64,000 bases of DNA from Trametopsis cervina. Lineage: Eukaryota; Basidiomycota; Agaricomycetes; Polyporales; Irpicaceae. A program made the position numbers and the translations under genes. Each line of letters begins with the position of its first letter. Position 1 is the first letter of the stretch. The stretch is taken from positions 512,251 through 576,250 of the forward strand of contig MU278362.1 in NCBI GenBank assembly GCA_022385755.1. Reading direction: 5' to 3'. The notes under the pieces were generated by a model. That model had not been told where the DNA came from. It worked only from the letters and a program-made list of their open reading frames with translations, and made no database searches. Of this stretch, positions 11,887 through 23,360 are shown piece after piece.

Positions 11887-13452
11887 TCAACAAACCCCTG
11901 GCCTATTTAATGTCCCGTCGCCGGACTGGGAGAATGACCCGCATTCCAGATCAATCTGAAAACGGCGTCAGCCAACGACTCCGTCGGAAAGATCAGCACT
12001 CACTCTCGAGATCGCTTCACGTAGTCCCTCCTGGTAAGCGTCATCGGGAGCCACGATGTGCGCTATTTTTGCATCCAGATTGTCAGATGAAGACATATCC
12101 TGCGCGTCCGAGAAATTCCACCCTGCTGTGCGCTGTTTTGCGACGGCGCGGGTGGCTGTAGTATAACGATGACAGAAGTGTAGCATACGGTGATAAAGTA
12201 CAGCGGGAACGTCTTCCATCTCCGGCGTGTACTGCGTCTCCAGCTGTTTTTTGGCTATCAAAATAGCAGCAGCCTTTGCTTCGGCCACCCAGCCTTGGGC
12301 TCCAGCGATGAAGTAGACAGCGAGGGGGTGTTCGTCTGTTTGTGTAGCTACATGGCGACGAAGAGAGTCGAGGGCCTTAGTGATATGGAAACGTGAGGCA
12401 GCCTCAACACACGACGCAAGCCGTTCCAGGCCGATCTTCTCTTGCCACCTGGTCTGATTATAACACAGGCTTAGGAGATCGGCCAATACACGACCACTTA
12501 GTTGTATGTGGATACGCGGGCGAAGTGCAGGGGCTTCTGCATTGACGATATTAATATCGTCGATGCGAGGCACAAATGCATCGGATGTCGCTTGGTTGTC
12601 AAGTAGCTCCGCTGCCGAGCCTAAGCGGAGGATAAGTGTGTGCGCGGGTAGTTCAAACCCGTCGTAAGACACCATCACAACGTCCGTACTCGCACTCTCG
12701 GCATTGTTCAGGTATGAAGCTATCAGCGATGCCGCGGCTTCGGGACTGTTGTTCAGGAGATCTTGACTATTCGGTCTTGTCTCCGGATTCACAAACGGTG
12801 CATTGAGCAAACAGAGGGCGGAAAGGCCGTCCGGCGCACGTAAGTAATGGAGGAGTCGAAAGTACTGAGCGGCGGTGATCTGGGACATGGCTAAATTCCA
12901 ATATGCGCCGTTCAGAGTTTTCTCAAACACGGGGGAGCTGACTGGTAGCCTTCGCCTTTGGAAAAGACCCATGGATTGTGCAGCCAATCTCGCATCCTCC
13001 TCAAGATTGAGGCGACAGTATAACGGATAGAGTTCCCGTCCGCGAGGAGATAACTGCCAGCTATTCATGGCTCTGGCCAGGGCCTTGCTTGAGCAACCCA
13101 GGTCATACTTTACAGATGCTTCAAGTACCCTTGTCATAAACAAGAAGTTACTGTCATCAGCTGACCCAAAGGTGCTTCTATATCCAGTGTGGTGGATAGG
13201 GTAACAGAAACGCATCATGTAATCGAAAACCTTGCTATCTTCGGGGATTCGTATAGCTTCCTCAATATCGGGAGTTGGTGAGGTGGAAAACATATCATTG
13301 AAGAAAGAAGATGCAAGGGATAAGATGACTCGGTGAAGTCGAAATTCCACGCCGTCTGCCGAGACAAACACAACATCGGCGGAGGGATGATTGAACGGAG
13401 CTGTGGCTACCACCCGAGGGGGCTGAGGGTTGTGTTCTTCTGTTGAGGACAT
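11887..13452 (-). CDS. BTB/POZ domain protein, tandem copy 1
   Basis: About 500 residues in one large exon plus a short last exon. The N-terminal BTB/POZ fold is seen in FNHPSADVVFVSADGVEF, LHRVILSLASSFFNDMF and the PEDSKVFDYMMRFCYP segment. A second, weaker BTB-like stretch occurs in the middle (ADVVMVSYDGFELPAHTLIL), followed by LADLLSLCYN. Such proteins are expanded in mushrooms; some BTB proteins serve as Cul3 ligase adaptors, but no partner is visible here. The large exon ends at a GTGAGT donor; the last exon begins IDLE and then diverges from copy 2, apparently because of one extra T after GAA. The stop is then at 11887. Reading through the donor would add only about 13 codons. Confidence 0.85.
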
Positions 13453-13601
13453 TCTGGGCTTGGGCTCGCGCAGTACAGTATACGAACTTCAAGTTGCGCA
13501 GACGAAGTGCAGAGCGACACGGAGTGATACGTGCTGTCACGGGTCACAGTCAGCTGATATCACGCCGTACAAAGCTCGCTCTTCGATGTCCTGCCACACC
13601 C

Positions 13602-15191
13602 TCAGGCACCATTCGGTGGCTCGAGCATATCTTCATCATCTGGCTCGTAACTTACCGTGGGCGGACTCGGAGGAAGGCCCGCTTCCAGATCAATCTACAA
13701 ACCATGTCAGTCAAGGACGGCACAAGAGAAATCAGCACTCACTTTCAAGATTGCTTGCCGTAATTCTTGCTGATAGGCATCATCGCGAGCCACAATATGC
13801 GCTGTCTGTGCATCCAACCTATCAGACGTAGACATGGGCCGCCTGTCCGAGTAATTCCACCCCGCTATATGGTGTTGCACGATGGCGTGGAGGACCACAG
13901 TGAAGCGGTGGCAAAAGTGTAGCAAACGATGGTAAAGTACAGCGGGAACATCCTCCATTTCCGGGGTATACTGCGTCTCCAACCGTTTCTTAGCGACTAC
14001 GACAGCAGCCGCCTTCGCCTCGGCCGCCCATCCTTGAGCCTCGGCGATGAAGTAGACAGCGAGGGGGTGTCCGTCTGTTTGAGTGGTTACATGGCGGCGA
14101 AGAGAATCGAGGGCCTTGGTGATGTGGAAACGTGAGGCAGCCTCAACGCACGATGCAACCCGTTCCAGACTGATCTTATCTTGCCACCTGGTTTGATTAT
14201 AACACAGGCTTAGGAGATCAGCCAAGATACGACCACTTAGTGGTATGTGAATACGCGGACGAAGTGCAAGGGCTCCGGTATTAGAAAGATCGTCGACGTG
14301 AGACGTAAATGTATCGGACGCTGCTTGGTTCGCAAGTAGCTCTGCTGCCGAGCCTAAACGGAGGATAAGTGTGTGCGCTGGCAGTTCAAATCCGTCATAA
14401 GACACCATCACAACGTCCGTACTCGCACTCTCGGCATCGTCCAGGTATGAGGCTATCAGTGATGCCGTGGCTTCGGGACTGTTATTCGTGAGACCTTGAC
14501 CGATCAGTCTTGTTTCTGGGTTCACGAACGGTGCATTGGGCAGACGGAAGGCGGAAAAGGCGTCCGGCGCACGTAAATAATGAAGGAGTCGAAAGTATTG
14601 AGCGGCAGTGACCTTGGACATGGCGAAACTCCAGTATGCGCCGTTCAGAGTCTGTTCAAATACGCGGGAGTTTGCTACTGCCTTCGGGCGATGAGTGATG
14701 CATTCTGCAGCGGCTTGCGCGTCCTCTTCAAGGTTGAGACGACAGAACAACGGGTAGAGCTCTGGTCCATGAACAGATCCATGCCAGGAGGTCAAAGCCG
14801 AGGCCAGAGTCTTGCTTGAACACTGAAGTTCGTATTTGACAGATGCTTCGAGCGCCTTTGTCATGAGCATGAATTGATCGCCGCTTGAGCCAAATATATT
14901 TGTGTTGGCATGTTCAGCATGATGGACAGGGTAACAGAAACGCATCATGTAATCGAAAACCTTGCTATCTTCTGGGACCGGTATGGCTTCTCCGATATCA
15001 GCGATATCGGAAGTTGGTAGCGTCGAGAACATGTCATCGAAGAACGGAGATGCGAGAGACAGGATAACTCGGTGAAGCCAGAATTCGACACCATCTGCTG
15101 AGACGAACAGTACATCCGCGGAAGGATGATTGAAGGGGGCTGCGGCGACCGCTGGAAGGGACTGGGAATTGTTTTCCTCTGTTGACGACAT
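13602..15191 (-). CDS. BTB/POZ domain protein, tandem copy 2
   Basis: Closely similar to copy 1 over its whole length: SADVLFVSADGVEFWLHRV, PFFDDMF, VFDYMMRFCYPVHH, then the second BTB-like region and LADLLSLCYNQTRWQDK. I chose the ATG at 15191 because MSSTEE matches copy 1; an in-frame ATG lies 18 nt upstream. A GTGAGT intron leads to a last exon reading IDLEAGLPPSPPTVSYEPDD and ending ...EPPNGA at 13602, an acidic-proline tail that copy 1 has lost. The 5' flanks of the two copies also share blocks, showing that the promoter was duplicated. Likely a protein-interaction adaptor; partner unknown. Confidence 0.87.
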
Positions 15192-15551
15192 TCTGTAGTT
15201 AAGTAGCACAAATAAGATCAGCCAAAGCTAGCAGACGATGAGATGCTGGGGCTCGCGAGGTTCAAGTTGTGTGACGCGGTTGAAATGATACGCGTGCACG
15301 TGCCGTCACGCGTCGCGTCAGGTCACGATGACAATGTCACTTATGGTCAAAGTCTCTTCGTCCACAACGGATGTCAATGTATACCCCACCGGGTCGAGAT
15401 TGTATATTTTGGTTTCTTAGGACGATGAGCGATAGGATGAGTAGTAAGAATGCTCTGCGACCAATTTTACACGGTCGATTTTCTGTCCCACCGTATCGAA
15501 ACAGAACTTCGTGGTTTATACAGATACATGCTATCGAGCTGACTATATAGA

Positions 15552-17481
15552 TCAATTAAACCCTCCAGGCATAGGACACGGAGTTTCCTTCTCTACTATG
15601 ACAATCGGAGAGTGCGCAAGAAGGACGGATAAAAGCTGTGTGAGTTCGGATGGTGAACGCTGAGACAGCCTCGGGCTCTCGTTGGTTAGTTGCAACGGTG
15701 TTTTGCCATCTGGCGTAACAGCATCCCAATCAATTTCATGCTCTGAAAACTCCATGAGAGCCTCACAGACTCCCATAAACAGCCAGTAGCATGCGTAATG
15801 GATGGCTGCCCATCCCATCCCGTCACGAGCATTGACGTCTGCACCTGCGGCCAGCAAGGGTCCGATGAGCGCAGGCCGATTGCGACAAGCAGCCTCGGCC
15901 AGGGGAGCATCTACAGTCACATCGCAGCCTCTTTGCAGCAGTTCGATGGCTAACTGTGGATTGTACCGTATGGCCCATCCCAAGGGTGAAAAGTTGGAGA
16001 GTCTACGGAAGATAGTGCCATCGACTGAGCGTTGGGAGCTGGTATCCCACAGCGCTTCGAGATCAGTGCCCAAAATCGGACGAGTCTCGATATAATCTTC
16101 CACAATGTCGATAACGTCCACGTGTAGAAGAGATTGACAGATGTCAACAGCCACGGTGGTAGTCTTGGCTTTGTACGCAAAAGGTGTATCGGGGTCCTCG
16201 AGTATGGTACCAAAAGCAGACTGGGCCAGATACTGTTTGGTCGAAGGGCTATGTTTCTGGATAAGTTGACGCGCCACGAGATGCACACTGCGTCGCTTAC
16301 TAGTATGCGAAAGACAGATCAGGATCGGCGCCCGACTCTGCCAGAAACCGCAGCATCTCGTATCTCTGGCTGCAAGGGGAACGAAACCATGAGCGGACGG
16401 CATACTGGTCTAAAAGTCAATATCCCAAAAGTATCAGGTAGCAAAATACTGCTCACAACGAGTACCGTTATACCCCATACATTGATATCGTCGATAGACG
16501 CTGCTCCGGATATTAGCAATGCCCGCACGCCTTCTATGTCACTCCGAGCTATGAGGTCCCACAACGGCGCGTGCAACGAAACAAGGTTCGGTGTGCGAAT
16601 GGATGCGTGGACAGTTAGTCTCCTGAGGAAAATTGAGAGGTCGAAAGAAGGCCACCAGGGCGGTAGTGTCCAGGTGAGTGTGCGTGGGCTTGAGTCGCTG
16701 CGTCTACAGCTCTGAACGTTGCATTCCAATGGGATCGCAGCAAATGGAAGAGCGGACAGCAGGCGTCTTGAGACGTGCAATCGTCCAAAGAGTGGTACCA
16801 GTCCTTCTGGCATGACCTGACGGGTTGCTCTACTATGACAGCGACACAGGCAACCATCCAGACACTGGAGGCGTAGAGAGGATGAAGGGCCGCTTGGTAC
16901 ATGAGTGACAGGTTGCGGATTGATGGTCTGCTGCCAGCGCGTCGCCGACGTATGAAGGCCGATAGCTCTGAGAATTTGCAGAATTTCCGCATGGTTCCCT
17001 TCTTGACGTTTGTTCGATCGCCTAGGATCCTTTGTTAGCACCCCATGTTATGGATAGAGGCGTAAAGGACATACATGACCGTAGAAACTGCAATCGTCTG
17101 CAGCGCGTCTCGTAGACTTACGAGCCGAGATGATAGCTGCTCTGCATCATCACCACTGATTCTTCTTCTTATCCATACGCTCTTTCGCAATCGAAGCGTG
17201 CCTGCCTTGTCTTTCTTGTGCACGGTCCCAATAAATGTCTCGATCTCCCTCAGATGGTGTCTCACGAGGGTACTCAATTCCTCGAGTTGGGATCGATCCT
17301 CGGCTAATGGTATAAGGGCTTCCGGTGGAGCATAGTAAAGTTCGTCCAGTAGTGTCTTCACGCCTATTGCTTGAATTTCCAGGAAACGGAGAGTTTCGGG
17401 CGCTTTCTTGACGTTGTCGATGAATTCCCTTAGATACTGGATAATCGTGATACCCTTCTCGATTGCGTCAATGATATCCAT
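15552..17481 (-). CDS. Ankyrin-repeat protein with helical N-terminal domain
   Basis: Four exons: 17481-17075, 17021-16466, 16404-16301 and 16248-15552. The start (MDIIDAIEKGITIIQYL) opens a helical domain of about 135 residues resembling N-terminal domains of fungal STAND/ankyrin proteins, but no NACHT or NB-ARC follows. The second exon includes CLDGCLCRCHSR and leads into ankyrin-like units: DLIARSDIEGVRALLISGA, YEMLRFLAESGADPDLSF, SPLGWAIRYNPQLAIELLQRG, ALIGPLLAAGADVNARDG and GWAAIHYACYW. Ankyrin repeats mediate protein binding. The exon 2/3 junction works only with the later acceptor (...ACCAG). Neighbouring BTB genes on the same strand suggest an accessory cluster of interaction proteins, but no functional link is shown. 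Confidence 0.72.
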
Positions 17482-18473
17482 GAAGAGCGGCAGAGAGATG
17501 GAGTATGCAGAATAGATGATGGTGGTGACGGAGTGCCCATACAGGCATAGGTGTGCTGTGCGCCGTTGTCTCCTGCAGGATACATGTAACACGGCGTCTG
17601 CTGGCGGCAACGTCGTCCGGTTGCTTCACAGCAACACGCTATTGACACAGCATAGTAAGCAGCCGGGTTAGAGACATCTTGACTGGTAAGCACTGACCGA
17701 ACTAGCATTGGGCTCATTGAAAAGGTTCAACATCTCACGTCTCACCATGGATACTATCCCGGCCCCCGCGGCAATGATTTCGCTAGCTCAATCAGCTTTC
17801 AACTTCCTTCGCATGATCATGGTAAAAATGGATCTTTTCAAAACTCGCTGGTGGCAGCTGGAAGCACGGCTTCTGCATTCCTCTTGTTAACTGGCGACCG
17901 AATCTGAGTATGGTCACGGGTATAAGTCTGCAACCGGGCCTGAGGGAAATGAACACCTACGTTTGGTTATATCGAAGACCGAAGTTAATCACATCCCACA
18001 CGACTCCAATATGTTTTCCCACTTCGACGAGCACAGTTATAAGCGAGTGGCTGGGTAATGCTATGAGGGGATGTCAAACAGGCCTACTAGACAGTGAATG
18101 GAAGACAGCTGTGAGCACCGCCATCGTTGAACGGATCTGCCCGTCACGGTTGCCCGATACAGCCAAGGTGATCCCGCATGCTGGCGCCTCCTACAGGTCC
18201 ATGATGAAGCTTCGATGAAGCTTGGAAGCCTGAAGCAAGATGTATGAGGTGCTTCGGGATGTGAAGTCATATGCCAGTACCGATGCAAAAACCGTACACG
18301 CTTCACAACACTACTGAAGCCCCTTCGTCGTTGATTGAACTCGCTTTCTCATTACGTGATAATAATAATATTAGACATACAACAAACAACGAACAGGAAG
18401 GACGTTACAATATACTGTTATATGTTACATTTGAAAGCAGATCCTATTAAAAAAATCGAGCGCACTATCCAAA
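17482..18473. other. Intergenic between ankyrin and zinc-finger genes
   Basis: About 1 kb. Several frames of 60-100 codons on both strands, none with a motif or credible introns. Confidence 0.4.
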
Positions 18474-20416
18474 TCAGTTTGTGGTGGCATTGCCAGCATA
18501 GCCTTCCTTCCACTGAGGGTTCTTCTTGGTACCTGACCCCCACAGAGAAGCTTCGCGTCTGAAGGTAGCACCATTGCATGCGGGTTTGTGGTTAATATGG
18601 TTTTTCATTTGGTCCGGGCGTTGAAATCCCGCATTGCACTTGTCGCATACGAAGGTCTCATCGATAGGCCAGTGAGTGTTGGTTATGAGATGACGAGGGT
18701 ATCCACCCTTGTTGCACTTAGAGCCGCAGGGCTTCGCACCATCCTTCAGCGTCGGAAGGAAGCAGAAGATCTTTGTTGCCGTATCCACGCCCGGAAACCC
18801 TAGGGCGGTGGCGTGAGTTGCGAGGTGCTCTTGCCAGTCCATTCTTGTGACATATGTATCGCATTCGAAGCCTAGTATATTCAGCAGGCATTTCGCCTGG
18901 GGGAGTCCATCAGGACCTATACCAATGTAGGCATTCACGTCGATGTCGGAGAACCTGTGGAGATGTAAACGTCAGCTAAAAAAACCGATAGTAGAACCCT
19001 TATAACGCACGTATCCACTGAGGGTTCTTTCCAGTTGAACGGGCGGAGAGAGTTGCTGCTCCCTGAGATAGCATCGGAAGGGCCCGGAAGAGAGGCATCG
19101 GTTTCCTCCTGGGACTCATCAGAATCCTCGGCCTCTGGAGTATCTTTGCATTGATGAAGAGAGATTTCCTCAGGAGATTCATCCGAATCATCGGGGATTT
19201 CCTCAGGAGATTCATTCAAATCATCGGTCTCTAGAGTTTCGCTGCGTTGGGGAGATTAGGCGAATGCTCACAAAGAACTGAAGTATAAGGACTCACGCTT
19301 CGAAGAGAAATTCAGGTCCTATCGGGAGATGAAACGCTTGGGGAGCATATCCGATCGATCTGTTGGAAGGAAGATAAACAATTGGCCAGAAAGGATTCAT
19401 TCGATACGTACTCCTGAGCTGTTTCTGAGAGATGAACCGTCATACCTATGCCCTTCAGATTACACACGCGCTTAGCTGCCCTGTTCCAGGAGCAATCCTC
19501 TTCCTCTTCCTCGAAGCGCCTCTTGTTGCGGAATGGTTGGAGGTCAGAAGGACCGGCGTTCATGTAAGACCCATGGTTGAACGGTTCCTCTTCTTTCAAT
19601 GTTGAGACTCTTGTGTCAATCACGGGGTCGGGGCCCTGATCAACGAGAGGCCTGTGCCTTGGTCAATATGATACTTATAAGAGACGAGAACCAGTCGCAA
19701 ACTCACCTATAATGCCCAACCACCTCCTCTATAGGGCCAAAGCTCTCAAACTCCGTGAGATAAGGGTCGTCACTACAAAGGATAGGTAAGCAGACCGGAA
19801 GAGCAGGAAGAGGTTAGGCACATACAGCGTAGTGCATTCCGTCCTGTGCTCCGTGGCCTGCTCTAACGCTTCGAGCTCCTCCTCAAGCCGCAACCTTCCC
19901 GGACGAACTCAATACGGTTGCTCAGGGACGTAGACAAAGAAATGAGCGTACCTTTCATCCAGCGGGGTAATAAAATAGTTGTATACTTCGTCACCAGAGT
20001 GATCGAGAGGCTGGGCGTTCTCCTTCTCGCCTTCGTTAATCTTGTCGCCATTGTCGAGGGAGGGACTCGCAGCCACTGCCCTTGAGTGGGAGCGTCAGGA
20101 TCGGGGGAGGAGACGAGCTAGTAGGCAGTAGAAACAAAACGTACTTCGAGAAAACAATGTAACTTTGGTTGCGTACGCGGCGAGACTTTCCAGTAGAACT
20201 CCGGGTGGGAGACATGATTCTTGACGACGAAAAGGATGGGGTGGGGGAGGGGGAGGGGGAGGACGAGGAGGACGAGGAGGACGAGGAGGACGAGGAGGAC
20301 GAGGAGGAGGAGGACGAGGAGGACGAGGAGGACGAGGAGGACGAGGAGGAGGAGGACGACGAGGTAGAATAGGGATACGTCGGCGAAGGGACGCGGGAGG
20401 AAGAAAACGAATTCAT
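18474..20416 (-). CDS. C2H2-type zinc-finger protein, copy Z1, with poly-Ser N-terminus
   Basis: Eight exons join in frame. The first reads MNSFSSSRVPSPTYPYST, then about 38 Ser residues, then MSPTRSSTGKSRRVR. Next come an acidic exon (DHSGDEVYNYFITPLDE), a helical one (LEEELEALEQ), a basic exon (NKRRFEEEEE, AAKRVCNLKG) and a Glu/Ser-rich exon with repeated ESPEEI. The last exon holds finger-like elements: CLLNILGFEC...HLATH, C...CGSKCNKGGYPRHLITNTH and FVCDKCNAGFQRPDQMKNHI. Spacing is irregular but Cys/His pairs are clear. Probably nuclear; DNA binding is inferred. Z2 at 31.2-32.9 kb is a paralog. A TATA box 52 nt upstream of 20416 favours this start over the internal ATG at 20215, though the poly-Ser part could be 5' UTR. 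Confidence 0.68.
20238..20371. repeat. Purine-rich GAC/GAG tract (poly-Ser coding on minus)
   Basis: A stretch built from GAG, GAC and AGG triplets, mostly 6- and 9-bp units such as GACGAGGAG, with interruptions. On the minus strand it reads as nearly pure Ser in the frame of Z1; on plus it would be Glu/Asp. Such tracts vary in length by slippage. Confidence 0.9.
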
Positions 20417-20467
20417 GAGTGTATGTGTGTGTATGCAAGAGAGAGAGAGGAAGCTGCAGCGTCGACT

Positions 20468-20474
20468 CTTTATA
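20468..20474 (-). promoter_or_regulatory. TATA-like box of Z1
   Basis: TATAAAG on the minus strand, 52-58 nt upstream of the ATG at 20416. It supports transcription beginning before the poly-Ser tract. Confidence 0.35.
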
Positions 20475-23360
20475 CCTTCGACCGCTCTTTGAGGTGCATA
20501 CGAATTTGGGGGTGTCAGGAGTTTCCTCAGGGTCTGATCACTTATCCCGGGCGTCATTAAATCTACACGCGCACACAGAGTCTCGACACCGGCTGAGATC
20601 AAACTCATACGAGCTAAAACGGAGCAGATGTCGGGGGTCTGTGTGCTCCAAAACCACTAGGGGAGTATCCGGGAACTAAACAAAGAGTTATCAGTCATAA
20701 TATCCCTCAACAATCGCAACATTAGGGATATATGCAGTGCGCGCCCACTCTCAAAGCTGTCCTTTAGACATTCAGACATAACGCAGCCCTCGAATAGAGA
20801 TAGACTGAGCAGCACGTCTCGATGAGCAGACGACCACAATGATAATAATTAATGCACAACGTGTGGTGCTACCTGCTCGGCTTCGCAGGCGTGCAGCGCT
20901 GAACCTGACGAGTGGCACTTCCGCTACCAAGCGGACGGAGGCCAACGTAACGATATCTCTTTCCCACACCCTTCGTCATACCTGTCGGCATAGCTCGAGG
21001 GTGCGGAAGATGTATTCGCCGCTGGTGGAAGGACCCCAGCACAACTACGTGGCAACACCAACGTATCCTTTGTCTCAAAGGTACGCTCCGCGCATCAGCG
21101 TACGCGTGATAGCACACGACCAGAAAAGCACGTATTTCGGGGACGTGCTGCGCTCTTCGATCCCAAATATTTCCGCGCATGACAACGATAGGGACAATGG
21201 GTGCCACTCGCGAAGAAGTTGCCCGCATCGCCACAGGGTGGGTTCTAGCGGTGGCCTACAGACTTTGAGAAAGATCTATTCTGGGCCATAGTGGGCGCCT
21301 TCCCGCTGGCCGCAGACCACCACCACTGCCGCGGTCCCATCGCCTCAAAAAACGCGATAGAAAAAGCGCAACACGTCCCAGAGGTAAATTGAGTGCGTAG
21401 GAGATTACATACTTTTTCTCCAATACCAAAGCTTCGCGTAGTAGGGGCGGGGCGCACCGACTGGATAAGCGCGCAAGGGCCACACTCCCGATTGCACGGA
21501 GTAGATCTATGGATCACCCGTCCCGCGAAGGTATGATAGAGTCGGACCCCGAAATCCAATTCTCTTCACGAGCGATCGCCGGCTCCTCCATGCCACTGGG
21601 CCACAACGGACATCTAGTCCCGGATGAGCGCCGTTATTGGCATCCCACCGTGGATTTTCCTGTGATATCGCATCGTCAATAATCTTCCGCATAGATATTC
21701 TTGAAGATTACCACTGCACACAGGCTCAGACTCCCTCCGTGCACTGCGACAGATCTGCAAAGGTCCAATTTTCACAAGCTATGTCAAACATCTCACGGAT
21801 TATAGGTTAACCGCTAGAAAAAAACCTTACGCTTCGCCTGCAGTTTTCCAGGACCTACCAACAATATCAGCTGGACTACTATACCCTCTCAAGCTCACAC
21901 ACTCGTATCGGATGGCGTCCTAAAAGGGAGAATGTTTTCACCTCCCTGTCACGAATGCTGAGACATAGAACCCCGTCCGCACACTTGCAGCATGGTGTTA
22001 GCCCCCTATAACAGCGGAACTACTTCCTCTTTGTTCGTATATTCGGGTAACCATCCGCGTCCTGCAGGTGATCTGAACGCCTCTCGGTATCTGCGACAGT
22101 CTTAGAGATGCTGCTTTGTTCGGTTGTTCTGTGCACAGCACAGATAACGATCTTTTTCGATGGTATACTGAAAATTTATTGAGTTGGCCTCCCGTGATAA
22201 CTCAAGCGGAACTGTGTACTAACTATGGTCTCTGGACGCGCCGATCAGGACCCCGGAATAGGCGCCCGAGACGGTTGGCCCTACGGCGGCAGTGCGGTGC
22301 CCCGTGCACCCTTCTGGTTGTGATATGATGGAGGGGTACGAGTAACTTGATGGAAAACTCGTGGACAACGCCGACGAAGGGAGTCTATTGCGACGTGCAT
22401 GATGCGAAGAGCGGTTCTGGAAGCCATCCGGTCGGGGGGCGGAATGTAGGTCAGTACGACACGACGTACACTGCAGTTGACGATACTCAGCACTGCTCTC
22501 TATACTGTTCCCTTCTCCTGCGTCCACACTTTTCGACATGGATACGTGATCTGCTCGTCCGTGAGACGTTGGGGAGACGGCGAGACCCGAGTTAGCATTG
22601 GGGAGATCGTTATCGATTCTATGGTGCGTTTAGCATCCGCATATACTTCGTCGTGTGCATACTCACTGGTGTTCTTGTCTGTCTTCAGTGCATGTTACGG
22701 TTGCCACGCGCTATCAGGCGTCTGACGCTGAGCACCTGAAGCGTGTCCTGCTCAAGAAAAAGCGTGCTTGCTGCGTTGAAGGTGATGTGCGCTTGTACCA
22801 TAGAGTTGAAGATAGTCCGCGGGGTGCTCTCATGGGTCTGGCGTGGCTAAAGCATCTTCGCAATGACATGCGTGTCATGTCTCCAGCTGGCTGTGATTCG
22901 AGTGCACTGGCGTGCGAGCAAGTGGCGGCTTGCGCTATGGCGAGGGGGAGAAGTTTCGAGGCATAACAAAAAGTTTAGCGAAGTGCAGGCGATTATTTGT
23001 GTGGAATTTTGGTTGTCGTTTTGGCCTGGGCAACGTTGGGGACGGCGCTTGTTTCCTCTACTCATCGCACGTGGGCTCTGCTCTCTATTGCGTTGCGTAG
23101 ACGCGCAATCACATTCAAATCTGTCTCTTCCGCCTGATTTCGCCTGCTCCACCGTCCTTGCCTTCCGTCCTCCCTTTCGTCTCAACGCCAGCAAGGTTAC
23201 TGTAACTCTCGGCGAGATCTCCGCCCTCGAACACCTTGAATCGGTCCTGACCCGGGAACGACTACAGGAGAAAAGACACGAACTTCATCATACTGTGTAC
23301 GAAAAGTGCCAGGAATACCACAAACACGAGGACGAAATACACGCAGTCGAAGAAGGCAAG
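20475..23360. other. 2.9 kb region without a recognised gene
   Basis: Lies between divergent Z1 and PCT genes. Two stretches look somewhat coding: 21238-21388 (plus, with WPTDFEKDLFWAIVGAFP) and 22690-22870 (plus, with ATRYQASDAEHLKRVLL). Neither could be joined into a model or matched to a family. The part after about 23.0 kb is probably the PCT promoter and 5' UTR, although the PCT frame stays open upstream. Confidence 0.4.
21238..21682 (+). other. Possible unrecognised coding fragments
   Basis: One open stretch reads RWPTDFEKDLFWAIVGAFPL and continues through ASKNAIEKAQHVPE to a possible donor at 21384. A 57-codon ORF at 21509-21682 reads MDHPSREGMIESDPEIQF and ends HPTVDFPVISHRQ. Composition looks like protein, but the two cannot be confidently spliced and no family is recognised. 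Could be a small gene, a relic or chance. Confidence 0.2.

Noticed and set aside
16301..16470. Apparent frameshift in the ankyrin gene
   Set aside because: Using the later acceptor ACCAG restores a continuous ankyrin repeat (YEMLRFLAESGADPDL), so no frameshift is needed.
20169..20372. Plus-strand ORF of Glu/Asp repeats (67 codons)
   Set aside because: It is the antisense of the Ser tract of Z1; no start context or homolog, only repeat composition.
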